Below, piece by piece: positions 1 to 7,563 of a stretch of 64,000 bases of DNA. The first letter of the stretch is position 1, and each line of letters begins with the position of its first letter. The notes beneath the pieces were generated by a model that was given only the letters and a program-made list of their open reading frames with translations, made no database searches and had not been told where the DNA came from. Where the stretch lies: the NCBI RefSeq assembly GCF_007097485.1, contig NZ_VKDE01000006.1, positions 62,001-126,000 on the forward strand, in the 5' to 3' direction. Position numbers and translations under genes: made by a program. Source of the DNA: Carboxylicivirga sp. M1479 (lineage in GTDB: Bacteria > Bacteroidota > Bacteroidia > Bacteroidales > Marinilabiliaceae).

Positions 1-1
1 T

Positions 2-2923
2 GAAGAAAATACACCGAAAGATGAAAGAAAGTGTTTTTTATTCAATCGGGTATATGATAAAAAAAGACTATTAACACATTGCCGTTATCCACATACAGTT
101 ATAGTTGATATTGATGGAAAAAATCAAACTATGATGGATGCTTTAACCAATGATATGAATGTATCAACACACTCCGAAGCATTGGAAAAACTAAATAACA
201 TATTTAAAAATGATGAACATTGTTTACTTACCTCTTATTCAGCATCAGGTAAAGGTTTAAAGGCCGTTTTTCAGGTGATAAATGAATTATGGTTACGCAC
301 CATCAACCATCACCCACAAATCAAAAATTGGCTTGAAAAAGACATTAAAACACCAACTGAATTTAAAGCCTATCATGAAGATTTAGTATCAACATGGCAA
401 GAACACAATTATAATAGAGTATTAGAACATTTATCACAATACAATGTACAATACCATAAAGAATTGGGTGTTGAAAATAACTATTTAGATAAAGTTGCTT
501 CAATACCTGTACAAGTAATGTATAGTGTTAATTCAAAAGGTTTTCACATTAATAAAGATGCTTATTTACTTACATCAGATTTAAAAGATTTTGAAGAAGT
601 TAAAGAATTAGCAAAAAAGCGAAATAAGGCTATTTTAAAGGGTGAAAAATCATCCCATGACAAAAGCATCAATAATGAACAGATAGTTAAAATTAACCAA
701 TTCTATGTGGATAATTTAACCCACTATTTAAAAGGTTTATCAAAAAAAGAAGCAGGTAAGTTAATTAACAATGAAACACTTAAAACATATTGTGAACATG
801 GTCAATCATCGTACCCTATTCGTTTAGCTGCTAAACATCTAAATAATAAAGGTAGAAGGTTTATCTATGCTATATTCAAAAAGCATTATAAAGGTGATAG
901 ATTTGCTAATTTAACAATAGATTTTGAAACATTTAACCACCATCTAAATACATCAATAACAGGTAAGTATATTGAGTTATTATATAACAAGATTAACATC
1001 AACATACCCCTTTTAAATACCTCAAATAATAGTGATTTATTTGGTAATAATTACAACACACAATTATCTTTCAATATTTATGTAAGTGAAAGAAAATCAG
1101 AACTATTTAAAATATTTGATGATAATAAAAATGTAATACTAAAAGCAAAAGCAGGTGGCGGTAAAACTACACTGATTCAAAAGTATATTGATAACTGTTT
1201 TTCAAATGGATATAAAAGAATAGCTTTTGTTATTCCGAAAAACAGTTTAAACCACCAACAAAAAGAAATAATTACCGAACAAATCATTAATGAAGACTTT
1301 ACCAATGATTTCAAATTAGTTGAAAACTTTGGTAATGGTAATTACTTCAAAAATGAAGATTATGGTGAAGATGAAAATGTATTAATCTTATCATCTACAC
1401 CTAAATTACAAAACATCACTAAATACTGTGATTTAATAATAGTTGATGAATTACAGAATTTAGTAGCATATGCGAATGAAATCAAATCAAATCTAAAAGG
1501 TTATGATGGTAAGTTATTATTAATGACTGCTACCCCCGAACCTTATTTAATAGGTTTAAAAATGGATGAATACCACTATGTAAATCTTATTAAATCAAAT
1601 GATGAAAAAAAGAATATAATGGTACATCTATCATTAAACCATAACAAGTTATTAGATAGGTTAATAGATAAGGATAAGAAGCAAATGATTTTTTATAATG
1701 ATTTTGACGAACACACCAAAATTCAAACAAGAAATAAAGGTATTGAGTTCTTCAGCTTATCATCTCAAGAAAAAGAAAAATATCATTGCTATAATGTCAT
1801 TGAAAGTCAGTTATTAGATAACAATCGTAAATATATTTCAACATCATATATTAGTGATGGTATCAACTTCCAAAATGAAGAATGGGATGATTTAATAATA
1901 ATGGATAATGGTACTGTCTCAATATTTGAAATTTACCAACTATCAGAAAGATTTAGAAAAGTTGAAAATCTAAATATTTACTACATAGCTACACCACGAA
2001 TTTTTGGTCATTATCAACCAATTCTATTTAGTGAAATGACTAACCACAATTCATTTAATGAAATAGTTACGCAACTACAAATAGAAGAAAATGAGCTAAA
2101 CCGATTAAATAAAATAGGTATTGAATTAGTTGATAATAAGTACATGATAAATGATGGTAATGAATATATCTTAAATAAAGATGCTATCAAATTAGATTTA
2201 CTAACACAGTATTTTAATAGCATCTATCAAACTAACCAACAGGGGTTTAAAGAATTGATAGAATATTATTTTGAAGCTGAATTCAATTATAATGACCTGA
2301 AAGAAAAGATATCATCACAAAAGGTAATCAACCAATCAATTGATATTTATAAGAAATACCATAATGAATTAACAATGATTTATGATGAAATTTCCATTAA
2401 GCAGAAAATATCAATAAAAGATATTGTGATATTAAATGAACATCAGGATAGGATAAGAAAATACAACAATAGAAAAAAAGAAGTTGAATCTATAGAAATT
2501 GAAATTACTGATGATGTATTAAACAAAATAACATTGAACAAATCTAATTACACCAATTGGTTCAATAGAAAAAAGTGTGAAATGTTAGGTAGTAATATGA
2601 ATGGTGATAATTTGAATAGTGCTTCATTTTTAGAGTGGGAACAACAGAACACCATGAAAGATATAATAGTTAATTCACCGTTTTTAAAAGATTATGAAAG
2701 AGGTAAAACATCATATCAATATGTTGATTTAGATGATTTAGTGGATTTTATCAAACGCAGCAATGAAGTATATGAAAAATTTAAAACACAAATGAATTAC
2801 CATTTTGAATTGAATGCTACATCATTAAATAAATACATCAGAAATATTAAAAGGCATTTTATAACCAAACGTGTAGGGCGTGAAAAAAGAAATATAGTTA
2901 TAATAAAAAACCCTGATAACTAA
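2..2923 (+). CDS. VirE_N-like primase / SF2-type helicase fusion protein (5' end outside window)
   Basis: The reading frame is open from base 2, so the apparent ATG at 131 is internal and the true start lies left of the window. The first ~110 visible residues (VIVDIDGK, then SASGKGLK) resemble the VirE N-terminal / BT4734-type domain found in primase-like proteins of Bacteroidota mobile elements. A helicase core follows. Counting from the first visible codon, there is a Walker A motif AGGGKTT near residue 384, a Walker B motif VDELQ near 482 and a TATP motif near 508, then an SDGINF...QLSERFR segment resembling motifs V-VI. The natural inference is element replication. The gene is very AT-rich, and its stop codon lies inside the loop of the terminator shared with the convergent gene. 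The helicase class is well supported; the primase role is inferred. Confidence 0.75.
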   Translation, partial: EENTPKDERKCFLFNRVYDKKRLLTHCRYPHTVIVDIDGKNQTMMDALTNDMNVSTHSEALEKLNNIFKNDEHCLLTSYSASGKGLKAVFQVINELWLRTINHHPQIKNWLEKDIKTPTEFKAYHEDLVSTWQEHNYNRVLEHLSQYNVQYHKELGVENNYLDKVASIPVQVMYSVNSKGFHINKDAYLLTSDLKDFEEVKELAKKRNKAILKGEKSSHDKSINNEQIVKINQFYVDNLTHYLKGLSKKEAGKLINNETLKTYCEHGQSSYPIRLAAKHLNNKGRRFIYAIFKKHYKGDRFANLTIDFETFNHHLNTSITGKYIELLYNKININIPLLNTSNNSDLFGNNYNTQLSFNIYVSERKSELFKIFDDNKNVILKAKAGGGKTTLIQKYIDNCFSNGYKRIAFVIPKNSLNHQQKEIITEQIINEDFTNDFKLVENFGNGNYFKNEDYGEDENVLILSSTPKLQNITKYCDLIIVDELQNLVAYANEIKSNLKGYDGKLLLMTATPEPYLIGLKMDEYHYVNLIKSNDEKKNIMVHLSLNHNKLLDRLIDKDKKQMIFYNDFDEHTKIQTRNKGIEFFSLSSQEKEKYHCYNVIESQLLDNNRKYISTSYISDGINFQNEEWDDLIIMDNGTVSIFEIYQLSERFRKVENLNIYYIATPRIFGHYQPILFSEMTNHNSFNEIVTQLQIEENELNRLNKIGIELVDNKYMINDGNEYILNKDAIKLDLLTQYFNSIYQTNQQGFKELIEYYFEAEFNYNDLKEKISSQKVINQSIDIYKKYHNELTMIYDEISIKQKISIKDIVILNEHQDRIRKYNNRKKEVESIEIEITDDVLNKITLNKSNYTNWFNRKKCEMLGSNMNGDNLNSASFLEWEQQNTMKDIIVNSPFLKDYERGKTSYQYVDLDDLVDFIKRSNEVYEKFKTQMNYHFELNATSLNKYIRNIKRHFITKRVGREKRNIVIIKNPDN

Positions 2924-2944
2924 AAGCTATCAGGGTTTCATTTT
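2905..2944. terminator. Bidirectional terminator, stem AACCCTGATA/TATCAGGGTT
   Basis: A perfect 10-bp inverted repeat (2909-2918 with 2928-2937) encloses a 9-nt loop containing the stop codon of the upstream helicase gene. A-rich and T-rich flanks lie on both sides. It sits between two convergent genes and so can terminate both. The same stem recurs at 7525-7558. Confidence 0.85.
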
Positions 2945-2945
2945 G

Positions 2946-4238
2946 TTAATTCTCATGTGGGTTTTTGACTTTCTTTTCTTCCCCATTTTTACCAACATAA
3001 CTTGATGCTGCTTTCAATATACGTTCAACTACACCAACACTATCAAAAGTTAAAGCACCACTTTCATCTTCATTTCTATCACGTAATGGGTCTTTATGAA
3101 TTTCAGTTAGTACTTTGGTTAAGTATTCAGACACACTTTCATCACTACCACGCTTCTGTATTTCACGTGTAAAAGCTATAATAGATTTAGCTAATGTTGC
3201 TTTATACGCATAATCTTCAGCTATGTTTTTTTGTTTTATATAGCGTTTTGAACAAAATGTAGCACCAGCGATTGAAATACCAATTGCTGTTACTTTCCCG
3301 ACTAACTGTGGAATCCATTTTAAACCTTCTTCATAACTCGCAGTTGCTATAACAATAGTTAGAATAGTAGCAACTACAATTAAACCTATTGCTCCACCTA
3401 TCCAAGCGCCCAATATATAAGAATTTTTCGCTTCCGTGTATCTTGAAATAAATGATGCAGCAATACCTTCAGCATGTTTTAAATCTAATGCTGTTTCAGC
3501 TTTTTCTATTAATTCATTTATTTTATTCTCTTTTCCAACAACTTCAACTATGGAATTATGCATTCCCTCAATTTGTTTTTCGTAGTTTGATATGTTTTTA
3601 GCGAATGTTTCTATTTTTAGTCTTTTTTCTTCTGCGGCTTTTAATTCACTTTTAATTAATTCTTCTGTTTTAACAACTTCATCAAAACTTAATTTAGATT
3701 TTTTAACGACACTGTTAATTTCAGTTTCCAATTTACTTACATCTTTAGTATCGTTACCTAAATCAATTAGTAAGGAATCTAATTTAAGCCGACTTTGAGC
3801 AATATACCTTAAGCTTTCTTTCGCCTGTTCAATTTCACGTATTGATTTTTGGTAGTTTTTACGTGTTTTATTAATCTCTTTGGCTTCTGTTAGATAATCA
3901 TCAGTAGTTTTAGACATATTATCTAATCCTGATGTAATAATAATTTGTCGTAACATACCAAGTTGATCAATAACATGATTTACATTAGCAACATTTTGAT
4001 ATAATGATGTGTAGTGTTGTAATATCTGCTGTCGCTGCTGCTTAGTAATTAATTTAATTGTATCATTTTCTATAGATAGTAATAACTTCTCCCTAACATA
4101 TCTGTATCTCTCTGGTATTTCCGATACAAAGACTTCATTTCTTTCAATATGACCATTACTTTCCGTTTGCTTCACAAACGAATCATATAAGTCACCCTTA
4201 TCTAATATCTTCTTAAGATTTAATGTTGTTGCTATCAT
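2946..4238 (-). CDS. Membrane-anchored coiled-coil protein, unknown function
   Basis: This is a 430-residue protein without a signal peptide. Residues ~115-260 are rich in Lys/Glu/Leu with coiled-coil character. Two hydrophobic segments follow (about 275-300 and 313-330), and then a soluble tail of ~95 residues. The layout suggests an inner-membrane hairpin with long cytoplasmic arms. The gene is transcribed opposite to the flanking element genes and shares a terminator with the helicase gene, so it is an independent unit. Such isolated reverse-strand genes in mobile elements are often accessory cargo such as defence or exclusion functions, but no diagnostic motif supports that here. I do not recognise the family. 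Confidence 0.7.
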   Translation of the reverse strand: MIATTLNLKKILDKGDLYDSFVKQTESNGHIERNEVFVSEIPERYRYVREKLLLSIENDTIKLITKQQRQQILQHYTSLYQNVANVNHVIDQLGMLRQIIITSGLDNMSKTTDDYLTEAKEINKTRKNYQKSIREIEQAKESLRYIAQSRLKLDSLLIDLGNDTKDVSKLETEINSVVKKSKLSFDEVVKTEELIKSELKAAEEKRLKIETFAKNISNYEKQIEGMHNSIVEVVGKENKINELIEKAETALDLKHAEGIAASFISRYTEAKNSYILGAWIGGAIGLIVVATILTIVIATASYEEGLKWIPQLVGKVTAIGISIAGATFCSKRYIKQKNIAEDYAYKATLAKSIIAFTREIQKRGSDESVSEYLTKVLTEIHKDPLRDRNEDESGALTFDSVGVVERILKAASSYVGKNGEEKKVKNPHEN

Positions 4239-4403
4239 AACGCCTTTGTATTAGTAGAATTAGTGGAATAAGTATAATAATTATTTATTACACCTACGTC
4301 AGTAAAGGATAGTCCATAATAAATCTAAATAAAAATTTTCATCAAAATCGGCAAAAAATGAGTTTCACCATTTGATATATAATATCAAAACAAACTTATA
4401 ACC

Positions 4404-4574
4404 ATGAAAGAAGAATTAACTAAACGTGAATTACATGATGTATTTGACCAATTATTAAAAACAGGCGCAACACCATACGAAATATTACATGAATTTGAAG
4501 AATACAAATTCAATCAAATTAGGCTGAAGAAAATTAATAAGCTAAAAAATAATATCAGAAACAATGAACAATAA
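4404..4574 (+). CDS. Small hypothetical protein (56 aa)
   Basis: An ATG-started frame encodes a 56-residue, strongly charged, probably helical protein beginning MKEELTKREL. It overlaps the next gene by 11 bases, which is the same overlap as between the next two genes. That supports it as the first gene of a translationally coupled run. It starts ~165 bp from the divergent coiled-coil gene, leaving room for promoters. The family is not recognised. Confidence 0.6.
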   Translation: MKEELTKRELHDVFDQLLKTGATPYEILHEFEEYKFNQIRLKKINKLKNNIRNNEQ

Positions 4575-4761
4575 TAAAGCAGACCGAATATCAATAATTT
4601 CAATTGCCTTTATATTAACGCTATTAGTGTTATTTCTAATGGTAGCACCCATTTTACACCCTTTTTCATTGGTAGTGATACTATGTAGTGTTTATGTAAT
4701 AGGTGATATTATAATAGCTTATATGAGCTTAAAAAAAGAAACAGAAATGAATGAAAGATAA
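4564..4761 (+). CDS. Small two-segment membrane protein (65 aa)
   Basis: This 65-residue protein has a short polar N-terminus and two hydrophobic segments (about residues 9-30 and 33-54), ending in a charged tail. That pattern fits a small inner-membrane hairpin protein. It overlaps its neighbours on both sides by 11 bases. It is cargo of the integrated element and I do not recognise it. Confidence 0.55.
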   Translation: MNNNKADRISIISIAFILTLLVLFLMVAPILHPFSLVVILCSVYVIGDIIIAYMSLKKETEMNER

Positions 4762-4999
4762 TGTATATGAATTCGGTCAACATATAGCAACAATAGCTGA
4801 TAGATTAGATTTACCAGCAACTATTGTAAATCATGATAATAATAGCATGGCTATTAAGGTAAGAGTGATTTCACTGAAGAAAAAAGAAAGGTTATTATCA
4901 TCATTCAATTATGGATATTATAAAAAACTTGGCGTTATTGATACCTATGAAGATACTGATGGTATATTAGATGATGTATATTTTAGAATTATTTGTTAG
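4751..4999 (+). CDS. Small hypothetical protein (82 aa)
   Basis: This is an 82-residue soluble protein of mixed alpha/beta character with no recognisable motif. Its start overlaps the preceding membrane-protein gene by 11 bases, implying coupled translation. Base composition is AT-rich like the rest of the element. Confidence 0.55.
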   Translation: MKDNVYEFGQHIATIADRLDLPATIVNHDNNSMAIKVRVISLKKKERLLSSFNYGYYKKLGVIDTYEDTDGILDDVYFRIIC

Positions 5000-5028
5000 A
5001 TTTGAATTAAATATTAAATATAAAATCT

Positions 5029-5397
5029 ATGGATATACCTACAGGCTCTAAAACACTAGTTGATTTACTAAATAATGTCCAATTAGTTGAACACTATAGA
5101 GACTGTCTAGTACAACTTTATTCTTTTTCTTCTATAGGTTATAAAATAGATAAAGTAAGGTTAATTAAACACATAATGTACTTTGATTTCATAAATAAAT
5201 TCTATCAACTTGATGAGATAGAAAACAATAAAACCAGTATGTTATTTAATACAAAAGAGGAGAATGATGAACATGCAAATACATATTTAAAACTTTGTGA
5301 TGATTGCGTAAAAACAATGGTAAAAAATAAGACCTTCACAAAAGTACTTGATTGTATTTTAATTTTAAGTGATAATAGAGACGAAAGCGAATTATAG
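5029..5397 (+). CDS. Hypothetical protein (122 aa)
   Basis: This is a 122-residue, probably all-helical soluble protein with several Cys and Asp/Glu residues but no recognisable metal site. It lies 29 bp after the previous gene and 22 bp before the next on the same strand, so it is probably in the same operon. I do not recognise the family. Confidence 0.55.
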   Translation: MDIPTGSKTLVDLLNNVQLVEHYRDCLVQLYSFSSIGYKIDKVRLIKHIMYFDFINKFYQLDEIENNKTSMLFNTKEENDEHANTYLKLCDDCVKTMVKNKTFTKVLDCILILSDNRDESEL

Positions 5398-5419
5398 ATA
5401 ATAATTAAAACATATAGCT

Positions 5420-5854
5420 ATGAGCGAAAAGGAAAATTTGAAGAAATACAAAAATGCTGAAAAACTTAAAAATGCCAATTTAGGATATGATGTATTTAAC
5501 GGTAATGAGGTAGGTCGTATTGTTAATAATTTTATCACAACAACAAAACAAGCACAGTTTTATTATCGTGGTTTTAGTTCTGAAATTTCAGTTGATAATA
5601 CATATAAGTTCCTGCGTTATCTTTTTAAGTTTGGCAGATTTACACCTGAACAATTAGATCATGTTATTAAATTAGCTAATGACGAAAAGGATTTAAAAGA
5701 ATTAGATTTATTAGATAAATTAGAAGAACAACAAAAGCAATTAGCAGATAAGATTGCCAAAATCAAAGAAAAGAAAACAGCAAAGGGTAAAGGTGATGAA
5801 CTTAATGAAATCGTGAAAGATTTGAAACCTGCTAAAACAGAAGTAAAGAAATAA
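5420..5854 (+). CDS. Hypothetical protein with Lys-rich coiled-coil tail (144 aa)
   Basis: This 144-residue protein has a globular N-terminal half and a strongly charged C-terminal half. The C-terminal half (from about residue 90) is heptad-like, rich in Leu/Glu/Lys, and ends in a Lys-rich segment. It is the last gene before a strong intrinsic terminator, closing the first small-gene operon of the element. Function unknown; nucleic-acid binding by the basic tail is only a possibility. Confidence 0.6.
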   Translation: MSEKENLKKYKNAEKLKNANLGYDVFNGNEVGRIVNNFITTTKQAQFYYRGFSSEISVDNTYKFLRYLFKFGRFTPEQLDHVIKLANDEKDLKELDLLDKLEEQQKQLADKIAKIKEKKTAKGKGDELNEIVKDLKPAKTEVKK

Positions 5855-5879
5855 ATATTTATCTACAATAATGTTTTTG

Positions 5880-5907
5880 AGGTGGTCATATTGACCGCCT
5901 TTTTTTG
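5880..5907 (+). terminator. Rho-independent terminator
   Basis: A 9-bp stem (AGGTGGTCA with TGACCGCCT, one G-U pair) and a 3-nt loop are followed by a run of T. It closes the operon that starts at 4404. Confidence 0.85.
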
Positions 5908-6086
5908 TGTCTAATCATAAAATAGAGAAATAATTAATAAATTTTCTTTCATTGATATTCAGGTACTTAATGTTCTATATTAAAATAAATAGAAAAATAA
6001 ATAAAATAAAATGAAACCTTTTAGTAAAAAAAACAGTACCAGATGTAGAAATAAATATTTAAATAAACATTTTAATAAATAGATTT

Positions 6087-6284
6087 ATGAAAAAAGTAAA
6101 ACAAAATTACAAATTGAAAAAAGTAAAAGAACACACTTACATGTTATATCAAAGTGATAACATTTACACCAACATCATGATTGAAGCAATTAGTGATGAT
6201 GTAGCTGTTAGTGTAGCAAATGACCACATACCACTATTAGAAGGGTGTGTATTAGAAGAAGAAGTATTAATTAATTTAAAATAA
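6087..6284 (+). CDS. Small hypothetical protein (65 aa)
   Basis: This 65-residue protein has a basic N-terminus and an acidic C-terminus and shows no recognised motif. It opens the second small-gene run of the element, about 180 bp after the terminator. The next gene starts only 7 bases after its stop. Confidence 0.5.
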   Translation: MKKVKQNYKLKKVKEHTYMLYQSDNIYTNIMIEAISDDVAVSVANDHIPLLEGCVLEEEVLINLK

Positions 6285-6291
6285 ATAAAAA

Positions 6292-6474
6292 ATGGAAAAA
6301 GAGAAAACAATAACAATTACCTATCAACAACTATTATCATTTAGTCATAATTTATTAGAGATAGCAGGTTTTGATGATGAGCAACATAACTACTTGGTAC
6401 AATGCCAAGGTTATGATGAAGATTATGAAATTGAAGATGAAACAAAGGAATTTTTTAATAATAATTTAAAATAA
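6292..6474 (+). CDS. Small acidic hypothetical protein (60 aa)
   Basis: A 60-residue acidic protein beginning MEKEKTITITYQQ, with a C-terminal half rich in Asp/Glu. It has no recognisable domain. Tight spacing to the genes on both sides (7 and 6 bases) supports co-transcription. Confidence 0.5.
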   Translation: MEKEKTITITYQQLLSFSHNLLEIAGFDDEQHNYLVQCQGYDEDYEIEDETKEFFNNNLK

Positions 6475-6480
6475 TAGAGC

Positions 6481-6726
6481 ATGTACGAAAATTTAAGAAC
6501 ATTAAAAAAAGAAGAATTTAACAGATTAAGTAAAAGTGATTTATTTGATTTAATCCATGGTAAAAAGATTACAAAATCTAAACCATTATCAAAAAATCCT
6601 CAAAGAATGAGAAAAGAAGAATTGATAACACATTATCAGCAACATGTTAAAGTGATTGCCAATCTTCAAAAAGAAAATAAATTATTGAATAATAGAATAT
6701 TAACAATCAAAAATACATTAAAATAA
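6481..6726 (+). CDS. Small basic helical protein (81 aa)
   Basis: This 81-residue basic protein contains a segment (about residues 12-56) resembling a short helix-turn-helix of SAP or Rho-N type, with SKSDLFDLIHGKK and then RKEELITHY. A leucine-containing coiled-coil tail follows. This suggests nucleic-acid binding, but the similarity is weak and only by eye. Confidence 0.5.
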   Translation: MYENLRTLKKEEFNRLSKSDLFDLIHGKKITKSKPLSKNPQRMRKEELITHYQQHVKVIANLQKENKLLNNRILTIKNTLK

Positions 6727-6733
6727 GATAGAT

Positions 6734-7006
6734 ATGAAAGAAGAATTATTAGAAGAATTTATTAAAGTGTGGAATTCACAAATACAAGACCAATTCACAT
6801 CAGTTTATGTGTGTGAAGATTGTTTATCAACTGATGTAAAAACTTATTACAATATGGTTAGCATCAATAAAAACACAGGTGAATATGATGATATAGGTGA
6901 ATATGATTGTGATGTGTGTAATGAATGTGGTGAATATATTGAGTTAATTGAAGTTGAAAATATTGAAGAATATAAAGAATTATTAAAAGAAAAAGATAAT
7001 GGATAA
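6734..7006 (+). CDS. Small zinc-ribbon-like protein, paralogue 1 (90 aa)
   Basis: This 90-residue acidic protein has two cysteine pairs, CEDC near residue 28 and CNEC near 57, preceded by an extra Cys (CDVCNEC). The pattern fits a zinc ribbon. It closely resembles the next gene: both begin ELLEEFI, share CLST-VK, and end in LIEVE-IEEYK. The pair therefore arose by tandem duplication. The function is unknown; small zinc ribbons of mobile elements often bind nucleic acid or protein partners. Confidence 0.65.
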   Translation: MKEELLEEFIKVWNSQIQDQFTSVYVCEDCLSTDVKTYYNMVSINKNTGEYDDIGEYDCDVCNECGEYIELIEVENIEEYKELLKEKDNG

Positions 7007-7295
7007 AAAAGAATTATTAGAAGAATTTATTTCAGAATTTAAAAGACAAAACAATGATACATCTGATTTTGATTATGATGTATATGTATGTGATGAATGT
7101 CTATCAACTCAAGTAAAAGGATTTTACGATATGGCTATGTTATATCATAACAATCCATCAGATGTTGAAGTAGATGGTGAATTAATTGAAAACCATTGTG
7201 ATGAATGTGGTGGTGATTACGTTGATTTAATTGAAGTTGAGAGTATTGAAGAATATAAAAAAATGTTGAATGAAAAATATGGTGACAATGAGTAG
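6999..7295 (+). CDS. Small zinc-ribbon-like protein, paralogue 2 (98 aa)
   Basis: This 98-residue paralogue of the preceding protein has two CDEC pairs (near residues 30 and 68) and the same ELLEEFI start and LIEVESIEEYKK end. It overlaps the upstream gene by 8 bases and the downstream gene by 8 bases, assuming the downstream start at 7288. The three proteins are therefore probably made in a coupled, near-equal ratio. No specific function can be assigned. Confidence 0.65.
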   Translation: MDKKELLEEFISEFKRQNNDTSDFDYDVYVCDECLSTQVKGFYDMAMLYHNNPSDVEVDGELIENHCDECGGDYVDLIEVESIEEYKKMLNEKYGDNE

Positions 7296-7482
7296 AAATT
7301 TTTATAGATGTAAAAAATGTAAATCATTAGATATACAACAGAATGCAGGTGTATGGGTAGATGTAAATTCAGGCGTATGTGGTGAACCAGACTATGAATT
7401 TGGTGATGATGGTATATGGTGTGTTAATTGTGATGATTATACAGAATTAGAAGAATGTGTATTAATACCAAAAGGTGAATAA
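7288..7482 (+). CDS. Small zinc-ribbon-like protein (64 aa)
   Basis: This 64-residue protein has CKKC near residue 8 and CVNC near 47. That again fits a zinc ribbon, but it lacks the flanking sequence shared by the two upstream paralogues. I prefer the ATG at 7288, which gives the same 8-base ATG/stop overlap as upstream, over the ATG at 7270. It is the last gene before the terminator shared with the recombinase. Confidence 0.6.
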   Translation: MSRNFYRCKKCKSLDIQQNAGVWVDVNSGVCGEPDYEFGDDGIWCVNCDDYTELEECVLIPKGE

Positions 7483-7524
7483 CCAACTGAAAAATGAAAA
7501 CTTTTAATAGTATCATTTCAAATT

Positions 7525-7558
7525 AAAAACCCTGATAACGAAAGCTATCAGGGTTTTT
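7525..7558. terminator. Bidirectional terminator, second copy of the CCCTGATA stem
   Basis: A 13-bp inverted repeat (7525-7537 with 7546-7558) has an 8-nt loop, A-tract on the left and T-tract on the right. It lies between the convergent zinc-ribbon operon and the recombinase. Its core stem is identical to the terminator at 2905-2944. Confidence 0.85.
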
Positions 7559-7563
7559 TGTAT

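Noticed and set aside
6011-6082. A 23-codon ATG frame beginning MKPFSKKNS just before the gene at 6087
   Set aside because: Too short and too low in complexity to support as a gene, although it ends 4 bases before the next start.
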